Part shown: positions 6,470 through 15,325 of the stretch, in pieces
How positions within the stretch are numbered: position 1 is the first letter of the stretch
Layout: each line of letters starts with the position of its first letter
Virus record (IMG/VR): IMGVR_UViG_3300038619_000040
Location: 1-36,394 of that record
Length of the DNA: 36,394 nucleotides
Strand: one strand, 5' to 3'
Source: a virus
Notes under the pieces: generated by a model
Seen by the model: only the letters and a program-made list of their open reading frames with translations
The model's database searches: none
Told to the model about the DNA's origin: nothing
Position numbers and translations under genes: made by a program

Positions 6470-6617
6470 ACTCACCTGCCAGCGCTGCAAGGCCACTTTC
6501 TTCCGGCGACTTGAAAGCGTTGCCCGAATGAAGCTGATTAAGTTTTGCAGCAGGAGATGTCATGCCCTCACAAATATTGCTGGGCACAATAGGAAAACGA
6601 TCAATAAAGGGGATGAT
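6432..6617 (+). other. Open zinc-finger reading frame without a canonical start
   Basis: The frame is open from 6432 and continuous with the gene at 6618. It encodes TYIELTCQRCKATFFRR and then KFCSRRCHAL, a C-x2-C and C-x3-C pair about 22 residues apart, which is a convincing zinc-finger layout. No ATG, GTG or TTG lies before the first cysteines in frame. Possible explanations are initiation at ATT 6465, a +1 frameshift at the end of the initiator gene (whose stop is at 6467), a sequence error, or a decayed gene end. The in-frame ATG at 6528 has no ribosome-binding site and would split the finger. Confidence 0.4.
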
Positions 6618-6809
6618 ATGGAGAAAATGAGACTTCAGTCTTTGGAGATGTTCGTGGAAGATGGATTATGCACTATCGAGCATGCAATTGAGGTGGCTTT
6701 TAAAGAAATCGACAAAACTTATGCAGATCTAGAGAAAAATATGGGATTGAAGCTTCAAAAACCTACTACGATCATTCTTTTTGACAAAGAATACACGAGG
6801 CCGGAATGA
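6618..6809 (+). CDS. Hypothetical protein, 63 residues
   Basis: The start ATG 6618 is chosen because AAGGGG lies 5 bases before it. The earlier ATG at 6528 has none. The product is a small acidic helical protein beginning MEKMRLQSLEMFVEDG, with no recognised domain. The reading frame continues upstream into a zinc-finger-like stretch, so a longer fused form cannot be excluded. The stop overlaps the next start (ATGA). Confidence 0.55.
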   Translation: MEKMRLQSLEMFVEDGLCTIEHAIEVAFKEIDKTYADLEKNMGLKLQKPTTIILFDKEYTRPE

Positions 6810-7051
6810 ACGATTGCCAGAGAAAAGGTCACATGAAGATCGTGACACAATGCGAGGATTGCGGTCAGGTCATCAATCGGGCGTCTTTTGACCATCCTGA
6901 TGGAATGGAAGACGCCAAAGACGAGGTGCGCGTTATTTTAAGAGATTTTGCGATAGCGATGATAAAGAGAAATTTTGAATTATCCGACACCTTACGCAAT
7001 GTCGATGACTTTATCACAGAATTTATGACTAAAAGATATGATATATCTTAA
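6806..7051 (+). CDS. Small Cys/His-containing protein, 81 residues
   Basis: The N-terminus contains C4, H9 and the knuckle C-E-D-C (residues 16-19), suggesting metal binding. The remainder is a helical acidic domain with no known family. ATG 6806 overlaps the previous stop and has GAGG 5-6 bases upstream. An alternative start is ATG 6833. It ends the rightward early operon and overlaps the last gene of the leftward late operon by 4 bases, with no terminator between them. Confidence 0.55.
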   Translation: MNDCQRKGHMKIVTQCEDCGQVINRASFDHPDGMEDAKDEVRVILRDFAIAMIKRNFELSDTLRNVDDFITEFMTKRYDIS

Positions 7052-7233
7052 TCGAGAAGATAAGCCCCTGCGCAAGCCGTTGGATGAGAGCTATGGATGT
7101 GAGTGCTTGCCAGATCATGCGAGAACCAGCCGATAAGCCCACCAAGGAGAAGCGTGGTAGAGACTAAGGTCAAGACTTTGAACATAAGACCCTCTTTTTG
7201 AAATCTTTCTTTGAGTGATTTAAAAAATGACAT
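7048..7233 (-). CDS. Small single-span membrane protein at the end of the late operon
   Basis: 61 residues. A charged N-terminus (MSFFKSLKERFQKEG) is followed by one hydrophobic helix (about 18-38) and a short tail. GGAG precedes ATG 7233 and overlaps the stop of the tail-fibre gene. Its size, single helix and position as last late gene would fit a holin-like or tail-associated peptide, but there is no endolysin next to it and no family match, so function is open. Confidence 0.5.
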   Translation of the reverse strand: MSFFKSLKERFQKEGLMFKVLTLVSTTLLLGGLIGWFSHDLASTHIHSSHPTACAGAYLLD

Positions 7234-7236
7234 AAT

Positions 7237-8889
7237 TTACTCCAATATTCCGTAAAGTGTGAATGTTCCTTGAAGGATTGATGTAGTGGTTAATACAACT
7301 TGAAATGCGTTGACAGTTGTGCTTGATACATTATAAAGTCCTCCTACATTAGCTTTTACCCAAGGCGATGCAGTCGCATAGGCGGCATCTCCTACTATAG
7401 TGGGATAGCCAGCTCCACTTGTCATATTTTGTAAATAATAGATTCCTGAACCACCTGGCCCTGACGTCTGAAGGGCATTCATTAATAGAAAACCAGCGGT
7501 AGAATTTGTGTTTGTAAAGGTAGCATTATTATATAAGGAAGAGTTTATACCACTTAAATATCCTGTAGAAATATAACTACTTCCTCCGTTAGTCGATACT
7601 TGCACTAGCAGAGTGTTAGAAGTAGCTACAGCAAGAACATTTGAACAAACTAAAGCATATGTATTATATGTAGATGTTATTCCAGTGGTAAATGTAATAG
7701 CAGCAGAGCTACTAGCTGTTTGAGATTGAATCAATACCCAACTTCCCACACTTGTGGTTGCCACAAATTTAGGCAATGCGCTGCTTCCCTGGCTTATTAA
7801 GACGTTTCCGCTTGTTGATATGCCTGTAGATGCCGATTGATGGTTGCCTGTGCTGGTCGTGCCTCCGCATATAGGCGCGTACGCTGTAAAGCTTGAAGCA
7901 CCTGTCCCTCCATTGGCTGGTGTTAAAATCCCACCGAGAGTCAATGTTGTTCCTGATCCGGCAAATGTAAGTGCTGTACTGCCCCCAGTTATAGTAAATG
8001 CTGCGCCTGACAATGCTCCACCAGAATCGCCTGTAAGGGAAATTGAACTTGTAACTGAAGCAACAGAACCCAACTGACCTGTAGAGGTATTGATGGTCAC
8101 ATAATTTTTATTGGAAACTGTTACGCCTTCTATGCCTGCTGCGAAAAATTTAGTATGCGTGCCAGGTGTCCCAATCTCTATAATTCCACCATTTGAATTG
8201 GGGCCAACCGACCCTATATTAATATTACTATTTCCTGAGGCGCTATTCCCTGAACTGGAGCCTGATGCCGCATATCCTATATAAGTGTTATAGCTTCCGG
8301 TAGATCCACAACCAGCACCTAAAATTGTTTGGTAAGTGTCAGAAGCCCCTATAATATTTGCTACACCGACACTAACATTACTAGAACCCGTGGCGACATT
8401 TGAACCGCTCTGGTAACCTATTAAAGTGTTACTGTTGCCAGTCGTTAGACTTTGACCAGCAAATGCACCTATCGCTGTATTGTTCGCCGAAGTGGTTCCT
8501 CCGCCAAGATTTGTATAGCCTAGGATGACATTGCTATTTGCTATAACTGCGGATGGAATATTAAAATTTAAAGATATGTTCGATCCACTTGTAGTAAAAG
8601 CAAGACCTGTTGTAGCGGTAGGATTGGCAGTTATTGTTTGTGACGAGCCTGACGATGTTGTGCCTAGGTCACCCGTAAATGTTACTCCACCACCGCTTGC
8701 CGCCTGAAATGTCGGCAAAGCACTCGCGCCATTACTTGTCAAAACTTGTCCAGTTGTGCCGACACCTGCGAGAGATTGCACATGACCTGTCGATGTTGTA
8801 CCACCACATAAAACCGCATATGCTGTTAATGTCGAATCTCCAGTCCCACCAGCAGGAACAGGCAAAGGATTTGGGCCATCATATGACAT
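7237..8889 (-). CDS. Tail fibre / receptor-binding protein (550 aa)
   Basis: Rich in G, S, T, N and A, with no charged core, typical of trimeric beta-structured fibres. The N-terminal part repeats the NGGTG and QVLTSNGASALPTFQ modules found in the neighbouring fibre. The middle (about 120-235) has N-T-A-I-G-A-F-A-G-like repeats resembling the beta-roll heads of trimeric adhesins (YadA type). The C-terminal part (about 385-550) starts WVLIQSQTASSSAAITF and is probably the receptor-binding tip. ATG 8889 shares a base with the stop of the upstream fibre gene, so the two are made together. It probably determines host range. Confidence 0.75.
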   Translation of the reverse strand: MSYDGPNPLPVPAGGTGDSTLTAYAVLCGGTTSTGHVQSLAGVGTTGQVLTSNGASALPTFQAASGGGVTFTGDLGTTSSGSSQTITANPTATTGLAFTTSGSNISLNFNIPSAVIANSNVILGYTNLGGGTTSANNTAIGAFAGQSLTTGNSNTLIGYQSGSNVATGSSNVSVGVANIIGASDTYQTILGAGCGSTGSYNTYIGYAASGSSSGNSASGNSNINIGSVGPNSNGGIIEIGTPGTHTKFFAAGIEGVTVSNKNYVTINTSTGQLGSVASVTSSISLTGDSGGALSGAAFTITGGSTALTFAGSGTTLTLGGILTPANGGTGASSFTAYAPICGGTTSTGNHQSASTGISTSGNVLISQGSSALPKFVATTSVGSWVLIQSQTASSSAAITFTTGITSTYNTYALVCSNVLAVATSNTLLVQVSTNGGSSYISTGYLSGINSSLYNNATFTNTNSTAGFLLMNALQTSGPGGSGIYYLQNMTSGAGYPTIVGDAAYATASPWVKANVGGLYNVSSTTVNAFQVVLTTTSILQGTFTLYGILE

Positions 8890-11021
8890 TAGAATACCTC
8901 GTAGTTTGTGCCGTCGAAGACGAGCGATAATGATTGATAATTGATGTTCATTGTATAAGTTGTTTGACCGTCTATTGTGACTGAGCCACCGACTGTGGTT
9001 ACACTGATATTGCTTGTAGCAGCAGCTCCATTTGAGTCTTTGACGTAAATCACTCGACCTGTTGTCGGAGCGTTAGGGAGTTTGATTGTGACAACACCGC
9101 CCGAGACGTTTACTGCTAGGAATTGATCTGTGCTAAGAACCGTATAAGGGGACGCTGCGTGATTGACTGTAGTAATACCAAGAACCGAAGCGCCATTTTG
9201 CCAAGTTGGTAGAGCAGAAGCTCCGTTTGAAGTTAAAACTTGTCCCGCTGTGCCAACGCCAGATACGTTTTGTAAAGCCCCAGTCGAAGTGGTTCCTCCA
9301 GTTATGACGGAATATGCAGTAAAGCTTGCATCGCCTGTTCCTCCATGGGCTACATTTAATGTTCCAGTCAGATCCATTGTCGATGCAGTAGCAGTTGTGG
9401 TTAGTCCTGTCGTGCCCCCACTGATTGTGACAACGCCTGAAGTCGGGGTCATTGAACCTGAATCTGCATCAAAGGTAGTGGTTGCTCCGCTTGCGCTAAT
9501 TGTTTGGAAAGAAGGGTCTGACCCAGTTCCATTCGACGTCAAAACAAAGGTCGCTGTTGAGGGAGAAACGGAAGTGATTGCATTGCTTGCTCCGCCAACC
9601 AGCACATCATGTTGTGTGATCGCACTTCCAGAAATAGCCGTTCCATTGCCGGATAATACGCCTGTTGCGGTAGTTGTGAGTGTTATAGCTGGGGTGGTTG
9701 TTGGATTGGCGACGGTTCCTGCAAAGCCATTTGCGCTTACAACGGAAACTGTGGTTACTGTTCCTCCAGTTGCAGGATTTTGCCAACTTGGGGATGAACC
9801 TGTTGTAGCGGTAAGAACCTGTCCAGTTGTTCCGGCAGCAAGCCAAGATGGGACACCGCTATTTGAAGTGATCAAAACGCCATCGTTAGCTGTGGCAAGT
9901 GCTGCCATGGTATTTGCAGATGAAGCGTAAAGAAGGGTGTTTGCAGCGTTCGTAGATGGATAAGTAGAGGTGCTATATGAGGGGTTTGCTGCATTCCCTC
10001 CGGATTGAAGAATTTGTCCCGCTGTACCAGGCCCAACGGATGAGATAGCATTTGAGGCTCCCCCCACCAAAACATCGTATTGCGTGACGGCGCTGGCTGT
10101 AAATGGACTTGTTCCGTTCCCCGTTAAAATGCCCGTTAAGGTGGAAGCTCCAGTCCCTCCATGTGCGATATTTAACGTTCCGCCCAGTGTTTCAGTGCTT
10201 CCAGCCCCAGCAAAGGTCAGCCCAGTTGCGCCCCCTGTGAAGGTAAAGCTAGACCCAGTTAATCCACCTCCGCTGTCTCCAGTGATTGTGATCGAGCTTG
10301 CAGCAGGGAGGTGCCAAGTAGCATTTCCAGATGAATCGCTCGTTAAAACATCCCCTGTCGTACCACCAGAAAGATTAAGCGTGAGACCAGTATTTGCGAA
10401 TCCTGTTCCGCCATTCTTGCCTAATAAGATGCCTGTCACATTAAGGGTAGATCCAGTGCCAGTTGTGGTTAGCCCTGTTGTTCCTCCGCTGATCGTGACA
10501 ACACCACCTGTAGGAGTAATCGAACCGCTATCAGCATCTATGGTAGTTATAGCTCCAGAAGCGCTTACAGACTGGAATGAGGGGTCAGATGCTGCCCCAT
10601 TTGAAGTTAAGATGAATCCGGCTGTAGATGGAGCAACTTTTGTTATTGTCGATGTTCCAGCTCCGACTAAAACGTTATGAGCTGTCAACCCTGTTAGTGA
10701 GATCGTCTCAGTGCTAGTCCCAGCATTTCCAGATGTGGTGAGTGATCCAGCTCCTAATAGATTGATATTTCCCGCAGTGGGAGGGACGGCCACCATATCG
10801 TTGCCTGTGATCTTCTCAGTGACGATACCTCCGGACGCTGATAAATTTATCCCATTGGGAACGTCTGTAATGGTGATAGATCCATCGGTAGATTCGATGA
10901 CAAAATTTCCTGATCCATCGGCCCCTACATTATCAATCGTTGTAATTCCATTAATGGTATTACCAAGACCAACTAAGTCTAGTTTATGAGTGAATACATT
11001 ATATTTGAATTGTGCTGACAT
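8889..11021 (-). CDS. Repetitive tail fibre protein (710 aa)
   Basis: A low-complexity fibre made of repeated modules. Units such as DVLVGGASNAI, then PSTA-FVLTSNG-GSDPSFQ, then a D-A-D-S-G-S segment, then GVVTISGGTTGLTTT, then HGGTG occur at least twice in nearly full length and again in fragments. The C-terminal domain (about 610-710) starts TVNHAASPYTVLSTDQFLAV and is non-repetitive, a likely attachment or trimerisation domain. GAGG precedes ATG 11021. The following fibre gene overlaps by one base. Module repeats make length change by recombination likely. A tail role is inferred from composition and position. Confidence 0.75.
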   Translation of the reverse strand: MSAQFKYNVFTHKLDLVGLGNTINGITTIDNVGADGSGNFVIESTDGSITITDVPNGINLSASGGIVTEKITGNDMVAVPPTAGNINLLGAGSLTTSGNAGTSTETISLTGLTAHNVLVGAGTSTITKVAPSTAGFILTSNGAASDPSFQSVSASGAITTIDADSGSITPTGGVVTISGGTTGLTTTGTGSTLNVTGILLGKNGGTGFANTGLTLNLSGGTTGDVLTSDSSGNATWHLPAASSITITGDSGGGLTGSSFTFTGGATGLTFAGAGSTETLGGTLNIAHGGTGASTLTGILTGNGTSPFTASAVTQYDVLVGGASNAISSVGPGTAGQILQSGGNAANPSYSTSTYPSTNAANTLLYASSANTMAALATANDGVLITSNSGVPSWLAAGTTGQVLTATTGSSPSWQNPATGGTVTTVSVVSANGFAGTVANPTTTPAITLTTTATGVLSGNGTAISGSAITQHDVLVGGASNAITSVSPSTATFVLTSNGTGSDPSFQTISASGATTTFDADSGSMTPTSGVVTISGGTTGLTTTATASTMDLTGTLNVAHGGTGDASFTAYSVITGGTTSTGALQNVSGVGTAGQVLTSNGASALPTWQNGASVLGITTVNHAASPYTVLSTDQFLAVNVSGGVVTIKLPNAPTTGRVIYVKDSNGAAATSNISVTTVGGSVTIDGQTTYTMNINYQSLSLVFDGTNYEVF
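9340..9618 (-). repeat. Fibre module repeat, copy 1
   Basis: This stretch encodes DVLVGGASNAI through HGGTG and is similar at protein and partly DNA level to 10411-10683 in the same gene. Shorter related fragments occur elsewhere in this gene and in the 7237-8889 gene. The boundaries are approximate, judged from the protein repeats. Confidence 0.55.
10411..10683 (-). repeat. Fibre module repeat, copy 2
   Basis: Second copy of the module at 9340-9618, encoding NVLVGAGTSTI through NGGTG. Conserved landmarks are the S-NG-SDPSFQ segment, D-A-D-S-G-S and SGGTTGLTTT. The boundaries are approximate. Confidence 0.55.
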
Positions 11022-11061
11022 TTAGTCCTCGTTTGATCGTGTATTGGCGTAGAAAAGAAAA

Positions 11062-11367
11062 CTATGCGTAGGTATATCCGGCATGAAGCGACCAGATGAA
11101 CTCATAGTCGTTGCTGGGATTGCCTTGAAGATTCTGAGGCCAAGTGATATTGATTAAGTTATTGCTGCCGTCATAAGTCAGAAGAGCGATTTGCCATACG
11201 GGATCATTGACATCTGATCCTGGACGTGCCAAACCCTTATAGATTAGGTTTGTGCCTGAATAAGTGCCTTGGAAGGCCAAATCATCCACTGAGTCATAAA
11301 TAGCCCGTTCTCCGGCATCTAAACGCGTAAACGGGCGATTGGCTATAGCATTGGTAGGGTTTGCCAT
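11062..11367 (-). CDS. Small fibre-associated phage protein (101 aa)
   Basis: The sequence contains NLIYKGLARPGSDVNDPVWQ, then LTYDGSNNL, then a W-P-Q-N segment and a Y-E-F-I-W ending. Proteins of this pattern are seen beside tail-fibre genes in many phages, but their function is not known to me. It is compact and probably beta-rich. It lies between two fibre genes in the late operon. Confidence 0.6.
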   Translation of the reverse strand: MANPTNAIANRPFTRLDAGERAIYDSVDDLAFQGTYSGTNLIYKGLARPGSDVNDPVWQIALLTYDGSNNLINITWPQNLQGNPSNDYEFIWSLHAGYTYA

Positions 11368-11376
11368 GAAAAAACC

Positions 11377-12120
11377 TTAGTTTATGATTAAATAGTTGAA
11401 GGTAGATGTTTCGTTACCTGTTGAAGTCAAGACGAATGAACCAGCAGATTGTGTGGTTATAGAAACTTCGCCAGGAGTTCCACCTGTTGTAGCTCTGGAA
11501 TACAAAATTTTGCTTGAAGTCGTGCAAGCTGAGGTTGTCACTGTGACTGTACCTGGATTGCCACTCATAGCTCCGGATACACCCACTGGAGCTGTTGAGG
11601 CAGTTCCTGCATTGATAATAATTCTGGAAGCAGCGCCATTGAGTTGAAGCTGTCCAGCGGTTGCGACTAAGTTTCCTGCTGTTGCTGTGATATTTCCTGT
11701 AGTGACTGTAAGCCCAGTTCCGATAGTCGCTGTTGTAGTTACACTAAGGGATGAACCCGCTGTCAGAGTTGTTCCTGAAGCAAGTGTTGTTGTTGTTGCA
11801 AGTGATCCTGGTGCTGTGACAACGGCAGGTAAGGACAAAGTGACACTTGAACCAGATGGAGTTGCGGTAATTTGAGCAGCGGTTCCAAGAACAGATGTGA
11901 TGGCTCCGCTTGACCCTGCAAGCAACGCCCATTGAACTTGATTTCCAGCTAATTTCCCGACAGCACCATAATAATTTTCAAGAGTGGTATCGACGTAAAC
12001 GTCGCCTGGATTAGCGGCAATATTTGGACTAGGTGGTGAAACTTTTCCAGTGAAAACGGTTGCTGGATTATTGGATTGTCTACCGCCATAATATGGAACG
12101 GTTGAACCGAGTGTTGTCAT
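11377..12120 (-). CDS. Tail fibre-like protein (247 aa)
   Basis: The N-terminal part (1-70: VPYYGGRQSNNPATVFTGK, then NPGDVYVDTT) looks like a virion-attachment domain. The middle is a T/A/S/G-rich repetitive shaft (GTTLTAGSSLSVTTTATIGT). The C-terminal part (about 205-247) has GTPGEVSITTQSAGSFVLTS followed by an N-E-T-S-T-F-N-Y ending, a domain common at the tips of phage fibres. AGGAG lies 6-7 bases before ATG 12120. It is probably a third fibre or an adaptor for the two larger ones. Confidence 0.7.
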   Translation of the reverse strand: MTTLGSTVPYYGGRQSNNPATVFTGKVSPPSPNIAANPGDVYVDTTLENYYGAVGKLAGNQVQWALLAGSSGAITSVLGTAAQITATPSGSSVTLSLPAVVTAPGSLATTTTLASGTTLTAGSSLSVTTTATIGTGLTVTTGNITATAGNLVATAGQLQLNGAASRIIINAGTASTAPVGVSGAMSGNPGTVTVTTSACTTSSKILYSRATTGGTPGEVSITTQSAGSFVLTSTGNETSTFNYLIIN

Positions 12121-12167
12121 AGGGATCTCCTGTTAAAATAATTTGTTGATAGTGTGAGCAAAAAAAA

Positions 12168-14474
12168 TTAAGGCAGATTTTCGATTTGCTTAAGAACCTT
12201 GATGACATCTCGACCGAGATAATCGACCAGAAGTTTTTTCTTAATTAAGCCAATTACTGCTTCTTGTGTTAATTGACGCTTGCCGACTTCTTTTGCTGCT
12301 AATCTAGCGGCTTCAGCCGTCTTTTCGCCTAAAAGTTCGTTAAAAATTTCAAAGTTTTTTTCTTTATTTAGGACTTGATAAAGTTTATCACCTGTGAACT
12401 TATGTTCGATGTTTCCCTCTCTAAGCATACTTCGCATCTTTTGACGAGTCAGAATATCAAAATCAGCTTGCTTGAGATCCTTTCGTAGCTCTTTAATTCC
12501 TGAACGAGAGTCTAATTTTTTGATAAGTCCTTCTGGATTTACCTTGGAATATTTAGCAATCTTATCTAGATGATTGGTGAAATTTGTCTCTTGTTTTTTA
12601 TCTAAATAATAATTTTCTTGAAGTGTGTCATGTATACGTTTTTTTGCACTTTCTCGTACTTCAAATGGTTTGGTCTGTGTAGCAGAAGTAATGCGTTCAG
12701 GTGCTATTTTTGCGGCTTCTTTTGTAGGAGTAGGGCGAATTTTTGCTTCTTTTCGTAAATTTTTATCAATTTGAGCTGCTTTTTGTGATCCTATTGTTCC
12801 CTGGAGATTTTTAATCTCTTGCTTGTATTCATTACTTCCAACCTTATCTAATTTTTTTATATAAGGTTCAAGTCTTTCATTAACGTAATCTCTCTCATAC
12901 ATTGGAAGCCATTTCTTGCCTTCTTTTGTATTTCCCAACGCTTGTTGTAAAGCACGATAAGATCCTTCATCCTTAGTAGCTGTCCTATAGGTGGATTCAG
13001 GATTTAAATTGTCTTTTTTTAAAAAAGGAGTGATTTCATCATTTGCAAATTTATTCGCCCATTCCCCATAAATTCTATCGGCATCTTTTAAGAGACTAGG
13101 ATCTACTCCATTTCTCTTAATTTCTTTTATAACCTCTTCATTGATGTCTTTAGCCATCTTTTTTAGGATATTACGAGGGCCGGTATAGGGCATATCATAG
13201 TTTGCAATTCCTGAAATACTATCAGAAGTTTTTATTAGTCGACTTACAGGTTGTTCGATTAACTCTCCACCACTTCCTATGATATCTAAAACGGCTTTTG
13301 CATTATCTATGACTGCTTTTTCACCAGAGTTTGGTTTAGCAGACTTTTCCATCTGACTGACAAGATCATCTAATTTTTTTGATAACTCAGGAAAAGTTCC
13401 ATTTACATTTTCGTAAGCTTTTTCTGCTTTATTATAAGCTTCTGTCACATGTTTTCTTTGATCCGCTGCTTCTTGTTTTACAACTTTCGATAAAACTGAA
13501 CCTCCAGCCGTGTCATTTTGGAATCTATTTTTTGAAATAGGAGCGAGAGGACTATGAGAATCTGTTGTAACTCGTCCTTCTAATGATTTAGCACCTTCCA
13601 CTTTTTGTGGGCCAATTTCAGCTTGGAAAGTAGATTGGCCTTTTTCTGTTGCTCCCTTAGAAACTCTTCCTTTAAGCGAACGGCCTTCTTCAGACACTTG
13701 AGGAGAAATCTCTGCCTGAAATGGCGCTTTTTCTGATGGAATTTGTTCAAATGGCCCTTTTTGAGCTTCACCGAGAGCTTTCTCAGCAGTCTCGTAGGAG
13801 CTTACTGGAAGATTTTCGCCAATAATTCCTTTTTCAATTCCTTTCCCAGTCTTAATTTTTTTAAGTTTATTCCAAACCGCAGGAAAGGCTTTTTTTGCAG
13901 CAATAGGACTTAGAGTAAATAATGTTGTGGCAATAGCTGCGCCCTCGTCACTCATGCCCAATTCTCGTGCAGTTTGGAAGACTGCACCTGAAACGGCTCC
14001 ATGAAGTGTGCCGAGCAAAGCTGTAGTTGCTGCGACCGGAAGTCCGGCAGCTCCGCCAATAGCACCCCCTAAGGCAGCTTCTTGGCCTGCAAATCGACCA
14101 GCAGTTTCGGCATACCTCTCATAAATGTCTTCAGGGGGCCGTCCACCGGATATTTCTTGAATCCCCTTGGATAAAGCTTCTGTTCCGGCATTTTTAAACA
14201 TTTCAGGAACTTGAGGTATTGGAATTGGTGCGACTTTGTTATATTCTCGAATGACATCATTGTTTGTTAAGGAGTCATATAAATTGACAATATCCCCTAC
14301 AGTTCCACCAAATCCCGAAACATATTCACGACCAGCTATTGAGGCAGCAGAAGATGATCCTTTCTTTTTAGAGGATTTTTCGTATTGAGACCAGTCGAAA
14401 GCCTCAGGAGTCGCAGATTCCTGTTTAGGTTGAGCAGATTTTTCGTATTGAGACCAGTCGAAAGCCGTTGCCAT
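12168..14474 (-). CDS. Large ejection / internal virion protein (768 aa)
   Basis: The N-terminus has two copies of a 9-residue motif, FDWSQYEKS (residues 5-13 and 26-34). A glycine/alanine-rich hydrophobic region (about 130-190) could insert into a membrane. A linker holds two related segments with FQAEI-PQ and SL-GRV (about 250-305), and the rest is a long helical, lysine-rich region. Size, a membrane-active segment and position directly after two smaller ejection-type genes fit the largest of the three proteins that podoviruses inject with their DNA. No enzymatic domain is visible. The start overlaps the stop upstream. Confidence 0.65.
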   Translation of the reverse strand: MATAFDWSQYEKSAQPKQESATPEAFDWSQYEKSSKKKGSSSAASIAGREYVSGFGGTVGDIVNLYDSLTNNDVIREYNKVAPIPIPQVPEMFKNAGTEALSKGIQEISGGRPPEDIYERYAETAGRFAGQEAALGGAIGGAAGLPVAATTALLGTLHGAVSGAVFQTARELGMSDEGAAIATTLFTLSPIAAKKAFPAVWNKLKKIKTGKGIEKGIIGENLPVSSYETAEKALGEAQKGPFEQIPSEKAPFQAEISPQVSEEGRSLKGRVSKGATEKGQSTFQAEIGPQKVEGAKSLEGRVTTDSHSPLAPISKNRFQNDTAGGSVLSKVVKQEAADQRKHVTEAYNKAEKAYENVNGTFPELSKKLDDLVSQMEKSAKPNSGEKAVIDNAKAVLDIIGSGGELIEQPVSRLIKTSDSISGIANYDMPYTGPRNILKKMAKDINEEVIKEIKRNGVDPSLLKDADRIYGEWANKFANDEITPFLKKDNLNPESTYRTATKDEGSYRALQQALGNTKEGKKWLPMYERDYVNERLEPYIKKLDKVGSNEYKQEIKNLQGTIGSQKAAQIDKNLRKEAKIRPTPTKEAAKIAPERITSATQTKPFEVRESAKKRIHDTLQENYYLDKKQETNFTNHLDKIAKYSKVNPEGLIKKLDSRSGIKELRKDLKQADFDILTRQKMRSMLREGNIEHKFTGDKLYQVLNKEKNFEIFNELLGEKTAEAARLAAKEVGKRQLTQEAVIGLIKKKLLVDYLGRDVIKVLKQIENLP

Positions 14475-15322
14475 TATAATCGTTTTCCACCGTGTTTTAG
14501 GGCTTCTTCAACTTTATCTTGTTCGACTTCGACTTCAATGCCATTAGGAGAGATCATTTTGACTTTTCCTTTTCCGGCTATATCACTAACTTTTTTTCCC
14601 ATCCAAGGAATTTCATATAATTTGTCTACATTCAACCCTAGGATGTCAGCAATTCCCTGCAATTTACCCGCGATTACTCGATCTGAGTCTGAAGCCTTAG
14701 GAATGCTCTTTTCAATTTCTTTGAACATAGCCTCAGTAATATGGCCTTGGTTCTCTAATCGACGCACTTGATTTATGAATTTTGGATTTTGCGCATTAAA
14801 TGCAGCTCTTATTTGCTCGTTTTCACGAGATTTAAAAGGCCCAGCACTCCACCCCAAAGCCCCGCTATCTAAATATGCAACAGACTTATCGAAGATTTTT
14901 TGAAGTTCATCGGTTGTTTCTTTCTTTTCTTTGACAGCTTTTTTTTCCTTTCTCTCATCTAATCTTATCTGCATCTGTTCTTTTCGATTTGCTTGATTGA
15001 TGGCTGAAAGTTCATCTGTTAAAACTTTTGACTGGTCTTTGCCAAGATAATTTGTTGCAGCATCAGACAATTGAGCCATCTGAAGAGGACTGATATTTTG
15101 TTGTTGAGGCTGGCCCTGTTGAGGCTGTATTTGTCCATTCTGCATGGACTGTTCCTCTTGCCCTATCTGCGCTTGCTGTCCTTGAATCTGCTGCCAGAGA
15201 GATTGAAATCTTTTTCCTGCGGTTCTAGCCTTTATTGCTTTTGCTGCTTCACCACCAAGATTATTTATTAATTGTCCGACTTGAGATCCAAAAGATGGCC
15301 CTGCTGGAAGAACTTGTACCAT
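14474..15322 (-). CDS. Ejection-type internal virion protein (282 aa)
   Basis: The N-terminus VQVLPAGPSFGSQVGQLINN is followed by a Q-rich segment (about 45-80), a charged coiled-coil (105-145) and a globular end with IPWMGKKVSD and SPNGIEVEVEQDK. Second of three consecutive genes with the composition of P22-type DNA-ejection proteins. It overlaps the next gene by one base. The assignment rests on gene order and composition rather than on catalytic motifs. Confidence 0.6.
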   Translation of the reverse strand: MVQVLPAGPSFGSQVGQLINNLGGEAAKAIKARTAGKRFQSLWQQIQGQQAQIGQEEQSMQNGQIQPQQGQPQQQNISPLQMAQLSDAATNYLGKDQSKVLTDELSAINQANRKEQMQIRLDERKEKKAVKEKKETTDELQKIFDKSVAYLDSGALGWSAGPFKSRENEQIRAAFNAQNPKFINQVRRLENQGHITEAMFKEIEKSIPKASDSDRVIAGKLQGIADILGLNVDKLYEIPWMGKKVSDIAGKGKVKMISPNGIEVEVEQDKVEEALKHGGKRL

Positions 15323-15325
15323 AAA

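Noticed and set aside
6528-6617. ATG 6528 as the start of a 93-residue gene
   Set aside because: No ribosome-binding site and it would cut the zinc finger in half. ATG 6618 has AAGGGG at the right distance.
9163-9930. Long plus-strand frame, 255 residues, opposite the tail fibre (also 10084-10680)
   Set aside because: Valine/proline-rich antisense image of the repetitive G/T/S-rich fibre codons, without ribosome-binding site or known domain.
8889-11021. Regularly repeated segments as a possible CRISPR array
   Set aside because: Repeats are in-frame, long, degenerate protein modules of a fibre gene without unique spacers.
12121-12167. Run of eight T on the minus strand after the large ejection gene
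   Set aside because: No stem precedes it, so it is not an intrinsic terminator.
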